Notes: generated by a model from the letters alone, not told the origin. Shown: positions 9,298-17,720, counted from the first letter of the stretch. The stretch: DNA of 64,000 nucleotides from Mesorhizobium sp. M00.F.Ca.ET.216.01.1.1 (GCF_004010325.2 NZ_SADR02000009.1:62001-126000), one strand, 5' to 3'. Translations and numbers: made by a program.

Positions 9298-9340
9298 GCA
9301 TCGGACCCAAAAGCGGGATCGGTTTTGGGAAATCCGATGC
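9298..9340. repeat. Palindromic intergenic repeat, copy 1 (left of exoQ)
   Basis: 43 bp element starting GCATCGGACCCAAAAGCGG and ending with CGGTTTTGGGAAATCCGA plus TGC. Its ends GCATCGGA/TCCGATGC and inner CCAAAA/TTTTGG pair, so it is an imperfect palindrome. A second copy lies in inverted orientation at 10915-10956 on the other side of exoQ. Elements of this kind are dispersed in Mesorhizobium genomes (recollection). Confidence 0.8.
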
Positions 9341-9440
9341 TCAAACGGATGGAGCGGCGGTACGGAGCGTACGCGACCCCGAACCGAAGCTTCGGAAAAG
9401 GATCCGGCGCAAAATCAAAGTGCCACGGCAGCGGCCTGCC

Positions 9441-9460
9441 GCGCGTCCAAAAGGACGCGC
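9441..9460. repeat. Short perfect hairpin between exoZ and exoQ
   Basis: GCGCGTCC, a loop of AAAA, then GGACGCGC gives a perfect 8-bp stem. It follows AAAATCAAAGTGCCAC, a combination I recall from dispersed rhizobial intergenic repeats. It lies 70 bp beyond the exoQ stop and 145 bp beyond the exoZ stop, so it could also stop or protect transcripts. There is no T tract. Confidence 0.55.
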
Positions 9461-9529
9461 GACACGATAGAGTCTTTCCGGGGTCGGCTTTGACCGTCCG
9501 GGTTGGATTCCATCAATGGGAACTGGCGT

Positions 9530-10795
9530 TCAGCCGTTTGCGGCTTTCGCTTCCTGGATTGCAATGCGCGCCCGCTGCGTCCGGGCAACGGCCAAGCCGC
9601 GCAACTTGAACAGGCTGTAGTAGACGACGAATGACGCCATGAAATAGGGGCCGAGGATTTCGACCTCAAAGAAGGAGCGGAGCAGCATGAGGCCCACCGC
9701 GCCAGCGAGAACGACCGAATCGGCCTGCCAGTCGCGGAATATCACCGCCGATACGTGTCCGTAGAAGGCTCGCAGGATTACTATCGAAATCAGCGCCACC
9801 CCGATAAAGCCGAGTTCGACCAGGGTCTCGATATAGGTGTTGTGGAAGTGGAAGCCGGTGCGGGTCGTGATGAAGAACTCGGCCCACAGCCGTTCGGCCT
9901 CGGCGAAACCCTGCACCCAATAGGCGGCATAGCCATAGCCGAGGATAGGGAATTGCTGTGCGGCCTCCCAGCCCTGCTCCCACAGGTAAGTCCGCCCGGT
10001 GAGCGTCGAATCCTTCCCGAAAATGCCAAGCACGAAATCCAGCAGGCCAAGGTTCAACGCGGCCATGACCGACGCCACCACCGCGCATGTGCCAACGGCG
10101 AAAAGCACCCGCCGATAGCGGCGCGACAGCACCTTGCTCATGGCAAGCAGGATGACGACCGCCAAAGCTGCCGGCAGCGATGCTACCGAGGTGGCGGAAT
10201 GGCAAATGACCAGCATATAGACCGACAGCAGGCCGATCGGCGCCGTCCAGACCAGGCTCGGCCAGCCGCGCCGGTAAAACACGACAAAGACAAAGCAGAG
10301 GTAGATGCCGAGCGACGAGAAGAAGCCAACCTGGTTTTTGGAACCGAAGGCGCCGACGAAATTAGTGGTCCCGTCGATGGTGTCGAGCGCATAGCTGCCG
10401 ACCCGCAGCGAATAAAGCAGGACGACAAAAACCCCGATCAGCGAGCCCACGACGAGTGTCCGCACGCTCACCGTGCGTGCGGCAACGTAGGCGCAGAGGA
10501 TATGCGAGAAATACTGGACACCCGCCCGCGCGGTGATGCCAGGCGCATGCGACCAGAACACCGAGAAGCAGATATAGGCCGCGAATGTCAGCGGCAGCCA
10601 GGCGCTGGAGAGATGCCGCAAGAACCTGCGGTAATCGACAAATATGAGGGGAAGCCAGACCGCGTAATAGGCGAGGATGAGAATCTTGCCGAAATTGGTG
10701 GAGTAGGCGAAGGCAAAGACCGAGACGATGACCGCGAAGCATCCATAGATATGGCTCTTGTCCGGTTCGACCAACAGGGATTTTGGAATCTTCAT
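9530..10795 (-). CDS. exoQ: Exopolysaccharide polymerase ExoQ (Wzy-like)
   Basis: Polytopic inner-membrane protein (421 residues from ATG 10795) of the O-antigen ligase/polymerase family, with about eleven hydrophobic segments. The central part has GSKNQVGFFSSLGIYL and, before the last helices, the large periplasmic-loop signature around TGFHFHNTYIETLVELGFIG. ExoQ polymerises repeat units into high-molecular-weight exopolysaccharide. In S. meliloti exoQ follows exoF in the same operon; here it lies past exoZ and points the other way, between two inverted palindromes. The longest frame begins at TTG 10831, but MKIPKSLLVEPDKSHIYGCF from 10795 is the more natural start. Confidence 0.85.
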   Translation of the reverse strand: MKIPKSLLVEPDKSHIYGCFAVIVSVFAFAYSTNFGKILILAYYAVWLPLIFVDYRRFLRHLSSAWLPLTFAAYICFSVFWSHAPGITARAGVQYFSHILCAYVAARTVSVRTLVVGSLIGVFVVLLYSLRVGSYALDTIDGTTNFVGAFGSKNQVGFFSSLGIYLCFVFVVFYRRGWPSLVWTAPIGLLSVYMLVICHSATSVASLPAALAVVILLAMSKVLSRRYRRVLFAVGTCAVVASVMAALNLGLLDFVLGIFGKDSTLTGRTYLWEQGWEAAQQFPILGYGYAAYWVQGFAEAERLWAEFFITTRTGFHFHNTYIETLVELGFIGVALISIVILRAFYGHVSAVIFRDWQADSVVLAGAVGLMLLRSFFEVEILGPYFMASFVVYYSLFKLRGLAVARTQRARIAIQEAKAANG

Positions 10796-10914
10796 ATCGG
10801 TACCGGATTTCCCGTCTACGCAGCCTTTCAACCGGGCTTAAGCGCCTATTGGCCGGCTTGTGGCGGACCTTCAGGTCGAGTCGTTTCCGCCGCTCTATCT
10901 TCTCGTTTTGAGGT

Positions 10915-10956
10915 TCGGATTTCCCAAAACCGGTTCACCGCTTTTGGGTCCGATGC
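10915..10956. repeat. Palindromic intergenic repeat, copy 2 (right of exoQ)
   Basis: Inverted copy of the element at 9298-9340. Bases 10938-10956 are the exact reverse complement of the first 19 bp of copy 1, and 10915-10932 of another 18-bp block of copy 1. The spacer between the blocks differs slightly (5 versus 2 bp). It lies 120 bp upstream of the exoQ start. Confidence 0.8.
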
Positions 10957-11027
10957 TCTGGAGCCCAATCTGCGGCGCCCATTGTGCAGTGCAATATAAC
11001 TTACCGCCCTATCGCCTGTCACTCAAT

Positions 11028-11061
11028 GGCTAATGTTGTCACGGGGCTAATGTTGTCACGG
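11028..11061. repeat. 17-bp perfect tandem duplication
   Basis: GGCTAATGTTGTCACGG is present twice head to tail (11028-11044 and 11045-11061). The rest of the 451 bp between exoQ and the SDR gene (10796-11246) holds the second exoQ-flanking palindrome and no gene I can support. The tandem may be a replication slip or the scar of an excised element. Confidence 0.6.
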
Positions 11062-11246
11062 GCAAATAGCACCGGCCATGGAACCATGTAACACGGATGG
11101 ATGGCACAAATGCGGCTTGTTCTGTCCACCATGACCCATTCGGGGGCTCCGGATCCCCGCTTGAACTTATCCGTCGTTGACTTCACATTCGCCTCCAATG
11201 GCAACCGGCCAGCGCCCACCAGAATAGAGTAACAGGAGAGGACCAC

Positions 11247-11999
11247 ATGCCAATGAGCTTCGCGGGGCGATTTGCCGGACGTTCGGCTGTGATAACCGGC
11301 GGCGCCTCCGGCATCGGCCTGGCTGTCGCGCAAAGGATCGCCGCGGAAGGCGGGCGCGTTTCGATCTGGGATCGCGATCCTGCCCAGATCGAAAACGCCA
11401 AGGCTATCATTCCCGACCTGCACGGCGTAACCGTCGACGTCGCCGATCCCGCGGCGGTCGAAGCCGCCGCCGGGCAGACGATCCGGGTTTTTGGCGGTGT
11501 CGACATCCTGGTCACCAGCGCGGCGATCACCGGGCCGAACATGACGACATGGGACTATTCGGTGGAGGACTGGCGCCGCGTCATCGACATCAACATCAAC
11601 GGCGTCTTCTTCTGCAACAAGGCGTTGGCCCCGCACATGCTCGAACGCAATTACGGTAGGATCGTCAACATCGCCTCGATTGCCGGCAAGGAGGGAAACC
11701 CCAACGCATCGGCCTACAGCACGTCCAAGGCGGCGGTGATCGGCCTGACCAAGTCGCTCGGCAAGGAGTTGGCCAAAACCAGGGTGACGGTGAACTGCGT
11801 CACGCCGGCGGCCGTGCGCACAGCGATCTTCCAGCAGATGAGCCAGCAGCACATCGACTTCATGCTGTCCAAGATACCGATGGCGCGGTTTGGCGAGGTC
11901 GAGGAGGTGGCGGCGCTGATCTGCTGGATCGCTTCCGAGGAATGCTCCTTCACGACCGCCGCCGTGTTCGACGTTTCCGGAGGTCGTGCGACGTATTGA
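11247..11999 (+). CDS. Short-chain dehydrogenase/reductase
   Basis: Classical SDR of 250 residues. It has the cofactor motif TGGASGIG near residues 18-25, the structural NIASIAG segment, the catalytic tyrosine and lysine in YSTSK, and an N-terminal acidic residue after the second strand (IWDRD) suggesting NAD(H). It begins with a good GGAGAGG ribosome site. Its neighbours are a convergent DUF1349 protein and an aldehyde dehydrogenase of the alpha-ketoglutarate semialdehyde type. A role in oxidising a sugar or polyol in the same route is possible but unproven. Automatic names such as 3-oxoacyl-ACP reductase would over-interpret it. Confidence 0.85.
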   Translation: MPMSFAGRFAGRSAVITGGASGIGLAVAQRIAAEGGRVSIWDRDPAQIENAKAIIPDLHGVTVDVADPAAVEAAAGQTIRVFGGVDILVTSAAITGPNMTTWDYSVEDWRRVIDININGVFFCNKALAPHMLERNYGRIVNIASIAGKEGNPNASAYSTSKAAVIGLTKSLGKELAKTRVTVNCVTPAAVRTAIFQQMSQQHIDFMLSKIPMARFGEVEEVAALICWIASEECSFTTAAVFDVSGGRATY

Positions 12000-12046
12000 G
12001 GCGTCCGGGCCTGCGAAGAGCCACCTGCCCGGCTTCTGCGAGTGCC

Positions 12047-12628
12047 TCAGTCGTGAAGTTCCTTCGAGATCGCCGGGCCGACCGAAAAATCGCTGAATGT
12101 AACCTCGAAGCCCTCGCGCTGCGGCGAGCAGCACATCATGCCGACATCAACCGTCTTCGAGGGCGGGAAATAGGCGAGCCGCACCGGCTTCCAGTGACCG
12201 TTGGACGCATCCAGATACTGGACCCGGATGGTCTCGGCATGGCGGGTCAGGCGGATCCTCACCCCGTTTGGATCGGCGGGGATACTGGCCAGCGACCAAT
12301 CGGAAGCATCGTTGGTGACGACGACGGAAAAATACATCAGCCCGTCGGTGTATTCGATGCCGGCCTTGATCCAGTGCGTTTGGCTCAGCCGGACCATCAA
12401 TCCGGCCTGGTCGTAGAGCACCTCGTAGTTTCCCTTGACCGTGACTCCGGCGCTGAAATCGCCCTCCACCTGCCGATAAAGAAAGTGGCCGTTGTCGCGC
12501 CAGAAGCCGTAGAAGGTCTCGCGCCAGAAGTCGGTCTCTTTGCCGGTGCGCACATGCACAGTGTTGTCGCCGAAAGCGTGATGCGGCGGCGGATTAAGCC
12601 AGGTCAGGTCGGTGTTCTGAAATGTCAT
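12047..12628 (-). CDS. DUF1349 family protein
   Basis: 193 residues with the beta-rich pattern of the DUF1349 (concanavalin-like) family: WLNPPPHHAF at the start, a central YDQAGLMVRLSQTHWIKAGI strand pair, then EYTDGLMYFSVVVTND and a C-terminal VGMMCCSPQREGFEVTFSDF. Proteins of this family have a jelly-roll resembling carbohydrate-binding modules; they are sometimes named regulation-of-enolase proteins without firm evidence. No signal peptide is visible, so it is cytoplasmic. It lies 38 bp upstream of the aldehyde dehydrogenase stop on the same strand and may be the second gene of that unit. Its function is unknown. Confidence 0.8.
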   Translation of the reverse strand: MTFQNTDLTWLNPPPHHAFGDNTVHVRTGKETDFWRETFYGFWRDNGHFLYRQVEGDFSAGVTVKGNYEVLYDQAGLMVRLSQTHWIKAGIEYTDGLMYFSVVVTNDASDWSLASIPADPNGVRIRLTRHAETIRVQYLDASNGHWKPVRLAYFPPSKTVDVGMMCCSPQREGFEVTFSDFSVGPAISKELHD

Positions 12629-12665
12629 TGGCTTGCCCGCCGCGCTGCGTGTCCTCGTGGCTTGA

Positions 12666-14105
12666 TCAGCCGGCGAACGTGTAGGCGGTCTTCACCGTGG
12701 TGTAGAACTCGGCCGCATATCTGCCCTGCTCGCGCGGGCCGTAGCTCGATCCCTTGCGTCCGCCGAATGGAACATGGAAGTCGACGCCGGCCGTTGGCAG
12801 ATTGACCATCACCATGCCCGCCTCCGAATTGCGCTTGAAATGCGTGGCGTGCTTGAGGCTCGAGGTACAGATGCCTGATGTCAGCCCGAAAGGCGTGTCG
12901 TTGGCCACCGCCAGCGCCTCGTCATAGTCCTTGACGCGGATGACGTTGGCGACCGGCCCGAAAATCTCCTCGCGCGAAATCCGCATGGCGTTGGTTGTCT
13001 CGGTGAACAGCGCCGGCCTGAGATAGAAGCCGGGCGTTTCACGATCGAGCCGCTCGCCGCCGAAGGCGAGGCTAGCGCCCTCCTTGCTGCCAATGGCAAT
13101 ATAGTCCTCATCCTGCTTCAGCTGACTCTGGTCGACGACAGGGCCGATCTGGGTTTTCGCATCGAGCGCATCGCCAATGACCAGCTTGGCCAGGCGATCC
13201 TTGAGGGCATCGACGAAGCGGTCGTGAATGCCTTCCGTCACCACCAGGCGCGACGACGCCGTGCAGCGCTGGCCGGTCGAGAAATAGGCGCCGTTGATCG
13301 CACAATCGACGGCGACGGCAAGATCGGCATCATCGAGCACGACGAGCGGGTTCTTACCGCCCATTTCAAGCTGGAACTTGCGCATGTGCTCGACGCTGGC
13401 GGCAGCCACGCGCTTGCCGGTGGCGACCGAGCCGGTGAAGGTGATGGCGTTGAGGTCGGGGCTGTCGAGCATGGCCTGGCCGACCACCGATCCCTTGCCC
13501 ATGACGAGGTTGAGCACGCCCCTGGGCAGGCCGGCGCGGTGCAGGATGTCGACAATGGTCCAGGCGCTCTCGGGAACGAGTTCGGCCGGTTTGAAGACGA
13601 TGGTGTTGCCGTAGGCCAGGGCCGGAGCGATCTTCCACGCCGGAATGGCGATCGGGAAATTCCACGGGGTGATGATGCCGACCACGCCGACCGCTTCCCG
13701 CGTGATTTCGACGCCGACGCCCGGCCGAACGCTCGGGACCAGTTCGCCCGAAAGGCGCAGCGTCTCGCCGGCAAAGAAATCGAAAATCTGGGCGGCCCGC
13801 ACGGTCTCGCCAACGCCTTCGACCAGCGTCTTGCCTTCCTCGCGCGCCAACGACCGGCCGATTTCATCTTTCCGCGCGGTGATCTCGTCCGACGCCTTCT
13901 TCAGCACCGCATGGCGCGCCAGCGGCGCCGAGCGCGACCAGCCCGCAAAGGCGGCTTTTGCCGCTGCAATCGCCTGCCGGGCCTGCTCCGGGCCTGCGGA
14001 TGCGTATTCGCCAACGACATCGCCTGTATTGGATGGATTGATGTTGCGGGAGCCGGCGTCGCCCACCCACTCGCCGTCGATCAGATTTTTACGAAACAGG
14101 GTCAT
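12666..14105 (-). CDS. NAD(P)-dependent aldehyde dehydrogenase (KGSADH-like)
   Basis: 479-residue aldehyde dehydrogenase starting MTLFRKNLIDGEWVGDAGSR with AAGGAAAG upstream; 18 further in-frame codons upstream are unlikely. It has the NAD-binding GSVATG motif, the catalytic glutamate in LEMGGKNPLVV, the catalytic cysteine in STGQRCTASSRL and a C-terminal signature of the form VPFGGRKGSSYGPREQG. That C-terminus is what I know from alpha-ketoglutaric semialdehyde dehydrogenases that end pentose, uronate and hydroxyproline oxidation pathways. The substrate is inferred only from this resemblance. A perfect inverted repeat lies 39-64 bp upstream of the start. Confidence 0.88.
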   Translation of the reverse strand: MTLFRKNLIDGEWVGDAGSRNINPSNTGDVVGEYASAGPEQARQAIAAAKAAFAGWSRSAPLARHAVLKKASDEITARKDEIGRSLAREEGKTLVEGVGETVRAAQIFDFFAGETLRLSGELVPSVRPGVGVEITREAVGVVGIITPWNFPIAIPAWKIAPALAYGNTIVFKPAELVPESAWTIVDILHRAGLPRGVLNLVMGKGSVVGQAMLDSPDLNAITFTGSVATGKRVAAASVEHMRKFQLEMGGKNPLVVLDDADLAVAVDCAINGAYFSTGQRCTASSRLVVTEGIHDRFVDALKDRLAKLVIGDALDAKTQIGPVVDQSQLKQDEDYIAIGSKEGASLAFGGERLDRETPGFYLRPALFTETTNAMRISREEIFGPVANVIRVKDYDEALAVANDTPFGLTSGICTSSLKHATHFKRNSEAGMVMVNLPTAGVDFHVPFGGRKGSSYGPREQGRYAAEFYTTVKTAYTFAG

Positions 14106-14143
14106 GTTGCTGTCTTTCCTTGTGGTGGTTTTTCTGGTGGCAC

Positions 14144-14169
14144 TGTCTGACCGAGCCATTTATCAGACA
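14144..14169. promoter_or_regulatory. Inverted repeat upstream of the aldehyde dehydrogenase
   Basis: TGTCTGA (14144-14150) and TCAGACA (14163-14169) form perfect 7-bp arms 12 bp apart, centred about 50 bp before the ATG at 14105. Size, spacing and position fit a repressor or activator dimer site. The regulator is not in view. Confidence 0.45.
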
Positions 14170-14279
14170 AATGATGACACCGTGAGGGCCGCCTTCTGAA
14201 TATCTGGATAGCCGATCACAAGCAGCGCTGGAAGCCGACGCGTTGCCCTCCGGGGCTGAACGTGAAATCGGTTTCTTTG

Positions 14280-14765
14280 TCAGGCAGTGAAGGACCAGAA
14301 CAGACAGGCAAGCGTCACTGCGGCAAAGATGACGAAGAACAAACTTCTCAGCAGGATGTTCCGCCGAAGCTCGTTCATGGTCAGATGGCATCCGACGATA
14401 GCGGCGACGAACAGGAAGCGCCAGTTGAGCAATGCCCACAGGGCGCCGCCCTGCCCGAAAGCCCACCTGGCGAGGAGACCTCCGACAATGGCCGCAAACA
14501 GCACAATCGTCGCCCAGAAGATCGCGTCGGCGGCATTTATGAGAACGATGCCGGCGGCCCTGATAGGCAGGATCATCATCAGCAGCGCGCTGAAGAAATA
14601 GACAGCGGCCAGCGGCAGAAACGACCCGGCATCGGCGATGCCCTCCAGGCGTTTCACACCGATCACGCCGTATGGATAGCCATGGCGGGCGACGGCCAGG
14701 CTCAACGCCATCAGCAAAGCCGTCAGCACGGCGACCAATGCGAATGAAGTCAGGGCCTTGCTCAT
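14280..14765 (-). CDS. Small polytopic membrane protein, unknown function
   Basis: 161 residues with a GGACAAGG-type ribosome site before ATG 14765. Five hydrophobic segments are visible (about 4-26, 47-67, 71-98, 110-130 and 137-159). Between the first two, a loop HGYPYGVIGVKRLEGIADAG contains small and charged residues. No enzymatic motif is evident and I do not recognise a family. It stands alone between the aldehyde dehydrogenase promoter and the apiose kinase gene, so neighbourhood gives no strong hint. Confidence 0.65.
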   Translation of the reverse strand: MSKALTSFALVAVLTALLMALSLAVARHGYPYGVIGVKRLEGIADAGSFLPLAAVYFFSALLMMILPIRAAGIVLINAADAIFWATIVLFAAIVGGLLARWAFGQGGALWALLNWRFLFVAAIVGCHLTMNELRRNILLRSLFFVIFAAVTLACLFWSFTA

Positions 14766-14938
14766 ACCGTTCCTTGTCCAGGCGAATCAAAACAAGGACG
14801 TTTGTAGCCCACGGTTTGTAAATTGCTCGTAAGCTTTAGAGGCTGTGGATGGCAGGATCGGGAATTGCCCCTAGTCGTGACAGCGCTACCTGTCGAGATT
14901 TTCAAAGGAGCCTGTGCCTCGCGCGAAAGGCTGCACCA

Positions 14939-16273
14939 TCAGCCGCCGACGCCATCGCGGATGGCGCAAAAATAGCGATCGGTTCCGACCTGGCCGCCCT
15001 TGAGGGCAATTTCCAGCCCGTTGATGGCCTTGTCGCGCGAATGGGCAACGCAAAGCGGGGAGCCTGGCGAGGCCGGCAGCGGCATGCGCACCGTCAGGGC
15101 ATCGACGCCCATCTGGCCGAGTGCGTGGCTCGACGTGTCGCCGCCGGCAATGACCACGCGCCGCAATTGCTGCTCGATCGTCAGCTCACGAAGAAGCTCG
15201 CCGAGGCCGCGGCCAAGCTTGTGGCGGGCGCCTTCCTGGCGGTCGATCTCGGCGCCCCTGTCGGCCGCGGGGCCAAGGGCGGTGTAGAGGACGACGCTGC
15301 GACCGGCTTGCAGGCTGGCGCGGCCAGCTGAAACCGCGCGCGCGATCGCCGCGCAGGAAGCCTCCGAGACCAGTTCGACCGGGTCGAGCTCAATGCCGTC
15401 GAAACCATCCGCCAGCGCATGCCGGATCTGACGTTCCGTCGTCGGTGAACAACTCCCCGAGACCACCGCGATTCGGTCGGCCACACCCGGTGGCAAAAAG
15501 CCGGGCTCGGCACGGATGGCCCGGTTCGACGCCCACTCGCCCAGCAGCGCATATTCGATGCCCGACGAGCCGACGACGAAGTAACCGCCCGGCTTGCGAG
15601 CCCGCCATATCTCCTTGCCGGCAAGTCTCTGCGTTTCACGGCTGTCGACATCGAACAGCACGATTTCGTTGCCATTTTCCACAAGGCGATCGAACGCTTC
15701 CGACCGGGACGCCGATTGCAGCGTCGCCAGGTCGATCAGCCCTGAGGTGAGGTTCGTCTGCCGCGACAGATGGATCAGCAGGTCGGATTCGTCCATCGGC
15801 GTGGTCGGGTGGCGGCTCATCACCGGATGGCGGTCGATGCGGAAGTATTTTTCACGATAGGCCGCGAACAGGTGGCCAAAGGCGGTGAAACGCTTGAGCT
15901 GCGGCGCGCCGACCACCAGCGGCACACTACACTGCCGGAAAACCGAGCGGCCGATCTCGATTGCCCGGCCGATATTGCCGATCGCCGGGCTGGAATCGAA
16001 GGTCGAGCAGACCTTGTAATGGCAGATCTCGGCGTTGCGGCTCTTCAGCCAGGCGAAGGCGTCCCGCAGATGCGTGTCCATCCACTGCGGTGTCTCGCTG
16101 CGGCTGGTGCCCGCCAATCCGATGGCCTGGCAATGCGTGAACTGCGAAAGCAGGGCTTCGTCCGGCTGGCGCATGAACAGCACGGTCGGCACGCCGCCGA
16201 GCTCAAGCGCCTCCATGACATCGGTCGAGCCGGTGAGGTCGTCGCCATAGTAGCTGAGAAGCAGGTTTTGCAT
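14939..16273 (-). CDS. oiaK: Four-carbon acid sugar kinase family, probable 3-oxo-isoapionate kinase
   Basis: 444-residue kinase of the DUF1537 / four-carbon acid sugar kinase family. The N-terminal substrate domain starts with YYGDDLTGSTDVMEAL (the DDLTG signature, D11-D12). The C-terminal nucleotide-binding domain contains VVSGSCSPTTERQIRHAL and the glycine-rich VIAGGDTSSHALGQMG. It phosphorylates the 4-hydroxyl of 3-oxo-isoapionate in D-apiose breakdown (pathway known from work on apiose catabolism). It is the second gene of a two-gene unit, 9 bp after the RuBisCO-like gene, which would use its product. Family members also act on erythronate or threonate, so the name rests on context. Confidence 0.82.
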   Translation of the reverse strand: MQNLLLSYYGDDLTGSTDVMEALELGGVPTVLFMRQPDEALLSQFTHCQAIGLAGTSRSETPQWMDTHLRDAFAWLKSRNAEICHYKVCSTFDSSPAIGNIGRAIEIGRSVFRQCSVPLVVGAPQLKRFTAFGHLFAAYREKYFRIDRHPVMSRHPTTPMDESDLLIHLSRQTNLTSGLIDLATLQSASRSEAFDRLVENGNEIVLFDVDSRETQRLAGKEIWRARKPGGYFVVGSSGIEYALLGEWASNRAIRAEPGFLPPGVADRIAVVSGSCSPTTERQIRHALADGFDGIELDPVELVSEASCAAIARAVSAGRASLQAGRSVVLYTALGPAADRGAEIDRQEGARHKLGRGLGELLRELTIEQQLRRVVIAGGDTSSHALGQMGVDALTVRMPLPASPGSPLCVAHSRDKAINGLEIALKGGQVGTDRYFCAIRDGVGG

Positions 16274-16282
16274 GGCGTCGCT

Positions 16283-17533
16283 TCAGGCCGCTTTGCCGTC
16301 GCCGAACTTTTCGATCGACCTTGCCAGTTCGGCATGGCGCAAGGCGAAGTCCGAGAGCGGAATATCATCAACCGCTGCCTGCCAGGCTTGCTGCACGGCG
16401 CGGACGCCGGCACCCGGCCCATCCGGGTGGCTGACGATGCCGCCGCCGCAGAGATAGAGGAGATCGACCGTCCGGCCGGTTCGTTCGTAGGTTTCGGGCG
16501 CCTGTCCACCCCACTGACCGGAGCACACGACCGGCAGTGCGCAGTCGTCCGAAGAGAAGATCGGCGTCGTCACCGCCCTGAAGGACTCGACGAAGGACCA
16601 GTCCGGCTCCCAGTATTTCGAGGCGATGCCGTTGATCTGGAACTGATCGACGCCGAGCAGCCGCCAGAACTGCTGCCAGACCTTGAAGTCCATGCCGAGG
16701 CCGGGATGGCGGGTGAGGATGTCCCAGCCGTTGCGATGGGCATGGATCATCAGGCTGGAGCGCTTTCTCAGGAAAGCCATGCCGCCGAAGCCGACGGAAT
16801 TGATGTTGACCACCGCGCAATTGCCGCCGGCCTTCGCCACCAGATCGTGGTTGCGCAGCATCTCGTCCGGGTCGGCATGCGAGATGCCGAAGGCATACAT
16901 CACCTTCTTACCGGTCTTCTGCTCGTGGTCGAGGACGAGCGGCATGATCGCCTTCACCCGTTCCGGCAAGGGCGAATAGGCCGGGCTCATCAGCTTCTCG
17001 TCATCCTTGATGAAATCGACACCGGCGGCAATCAGTTCGCCAACCATCTCGGCCGTCCCGTGCGGCCGCAGCCCGAGCGCCGGCTTGACGATCGTTCCGA
17101 TGATCGGACGGTCCTCGACGCCGGTCAGTCTGCGACTACCGGCGACGCCGAACTGCGGACCAGGATGCGCGCCGCGGTACTCTTCCGGCAGTTTCATGTC
17201 GATGACGCGAATGCCGGACAGGCCCCTGATCGAATAGGTGCCGCCGATGGCTATGGTCATCAGCGCCGAGAGGTCGGTGCCGATGGCATCCAGCGGAAAC
17301 GCGATGTCGACATCCGCGCGCTTGAAAGGCCCGTCGCTCGCCTCGGGAATGGACGGCTGAATGGCATCCGGCAGGCGTCGTATCGCCAAAACACGCGCCG
17401 CCACCCGGGCCTTGAGCTCCTCGGTCTCGCCGGGTAGTGCAACGAAGGTTCCCGTCGACTGATCGCTTGCAATCTTGGCGGCCAACGCTTCGATGCTTCC
17501 GGACGTCTCGATGCGATAGGTTAGGGTGATCAT
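16283..17533 (-). CDS. oiaX: RuBisCO-like protein, probable 3-oxo-isoapionate-4-phosphate decarboxylase
   Basis: 416-residue member of the RuBisCO large-subunit family that is not a CO2-fixing RuBisCO. It keeps K150 in TIVKPALGL and the carbamylatable lysine with its metal ligands in GVDFIKDDEK (K176, D178, E179), plus the HAHRNG segment. It lacks the form I loop-6 sequence. In D-apiose pathways, RuBisCO-like proteins act on 3-oxo-isoapionate-4-phosphate either by decarboxylation (giving L-erythrulose-1-phosphate) or by transcarboxylation/hydrolysis; sequence alone does not separate these. It is adjacent to the kinase that makes the substrate and divergent from the GntR regulator. Family and pathway assignment are strong, the exact reaction less so. 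Confidence 0.85.
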   Translation of the reverse strand: MITLTYRIETSGSIEALAAKIASDQSTGTFVALPGETEELKARVAARVLAIRRLPDAIQPSIPEASDGPFKRADVDIAFPLDAIGTDLSALMTIAIGGTYSIRGLSGIRVIDMKLPEEYRGAHPGPQFGVAGSRRLTGVEDRPIIGTIVKPALGLRPHGTAEMVGELIAAGVDFIKDDEKLMSPAYSPLPERVKAIMPLVLDHEQKTGKKVMYAFGISHADPDEMLRNHDLVAKAGGNCAVVNINSVGFGGMAFLRKRSSLMIHAHRNGWDILTRHPGLGMDFKVWQQFWRLLGVDQFQINGIASKYWEPDWSFVESFRAVTTPIFSSDDCALPVVCSGQWGGQAPETYERTGRTVDLLYLCGGGIVSHPDGPGAGVRAVQQAWQAAVDDIPLSDFALRHAELARSIEKFGDGKAA

Positions 17534-17588
17534 GGTCCGCTATCTCAGGCCGAAGGAGGCTCGAAAAAAATTCCCCGACCCTCAAAAT

Positions 17589-17612
17589 CTGGTATAATGA
17601 GTATCTAAGTAT
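17589..17612. promoter_or_regulatory. Shared motif 1: CTGGTATAATGAGT between oiaX and gntR
   Basis: CTGGTATAATGAGT (17589-17602) lies in the 187 bp divergent spacer. The same 14 bases recur at 25929-25942. Here GTAT recurs at 17592, 17601 and 17609, nearly in phase, resembling the tandem GGTATA repeats bound by the FadR-family regulator NanR of E. coli. Position suits a site repressing both oiaXK and the regulator itself. The sequence TGGTATAAT also fits an extended -10 element, so a promoter reading is possible. Confidence 0.6.
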
Positions 17613-17720
17613 TGCAAGTGATATCCTGCTCGGGAGGTGTGGCCGACAAGCGGCCGGGCATTCCGGGAGTCGCAGCGACAATGCTAGACAGGGACCGGTC
17701 AAGGGGAGTGATTCGCGACG

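Noticed and set aside
11060..11246. Possible transposase or insertion-sequence remnant between the tandem repeat and the SDR gene
   Set aside because: No transposase motif could be read in any frame and no terminal inverted repeats were found.
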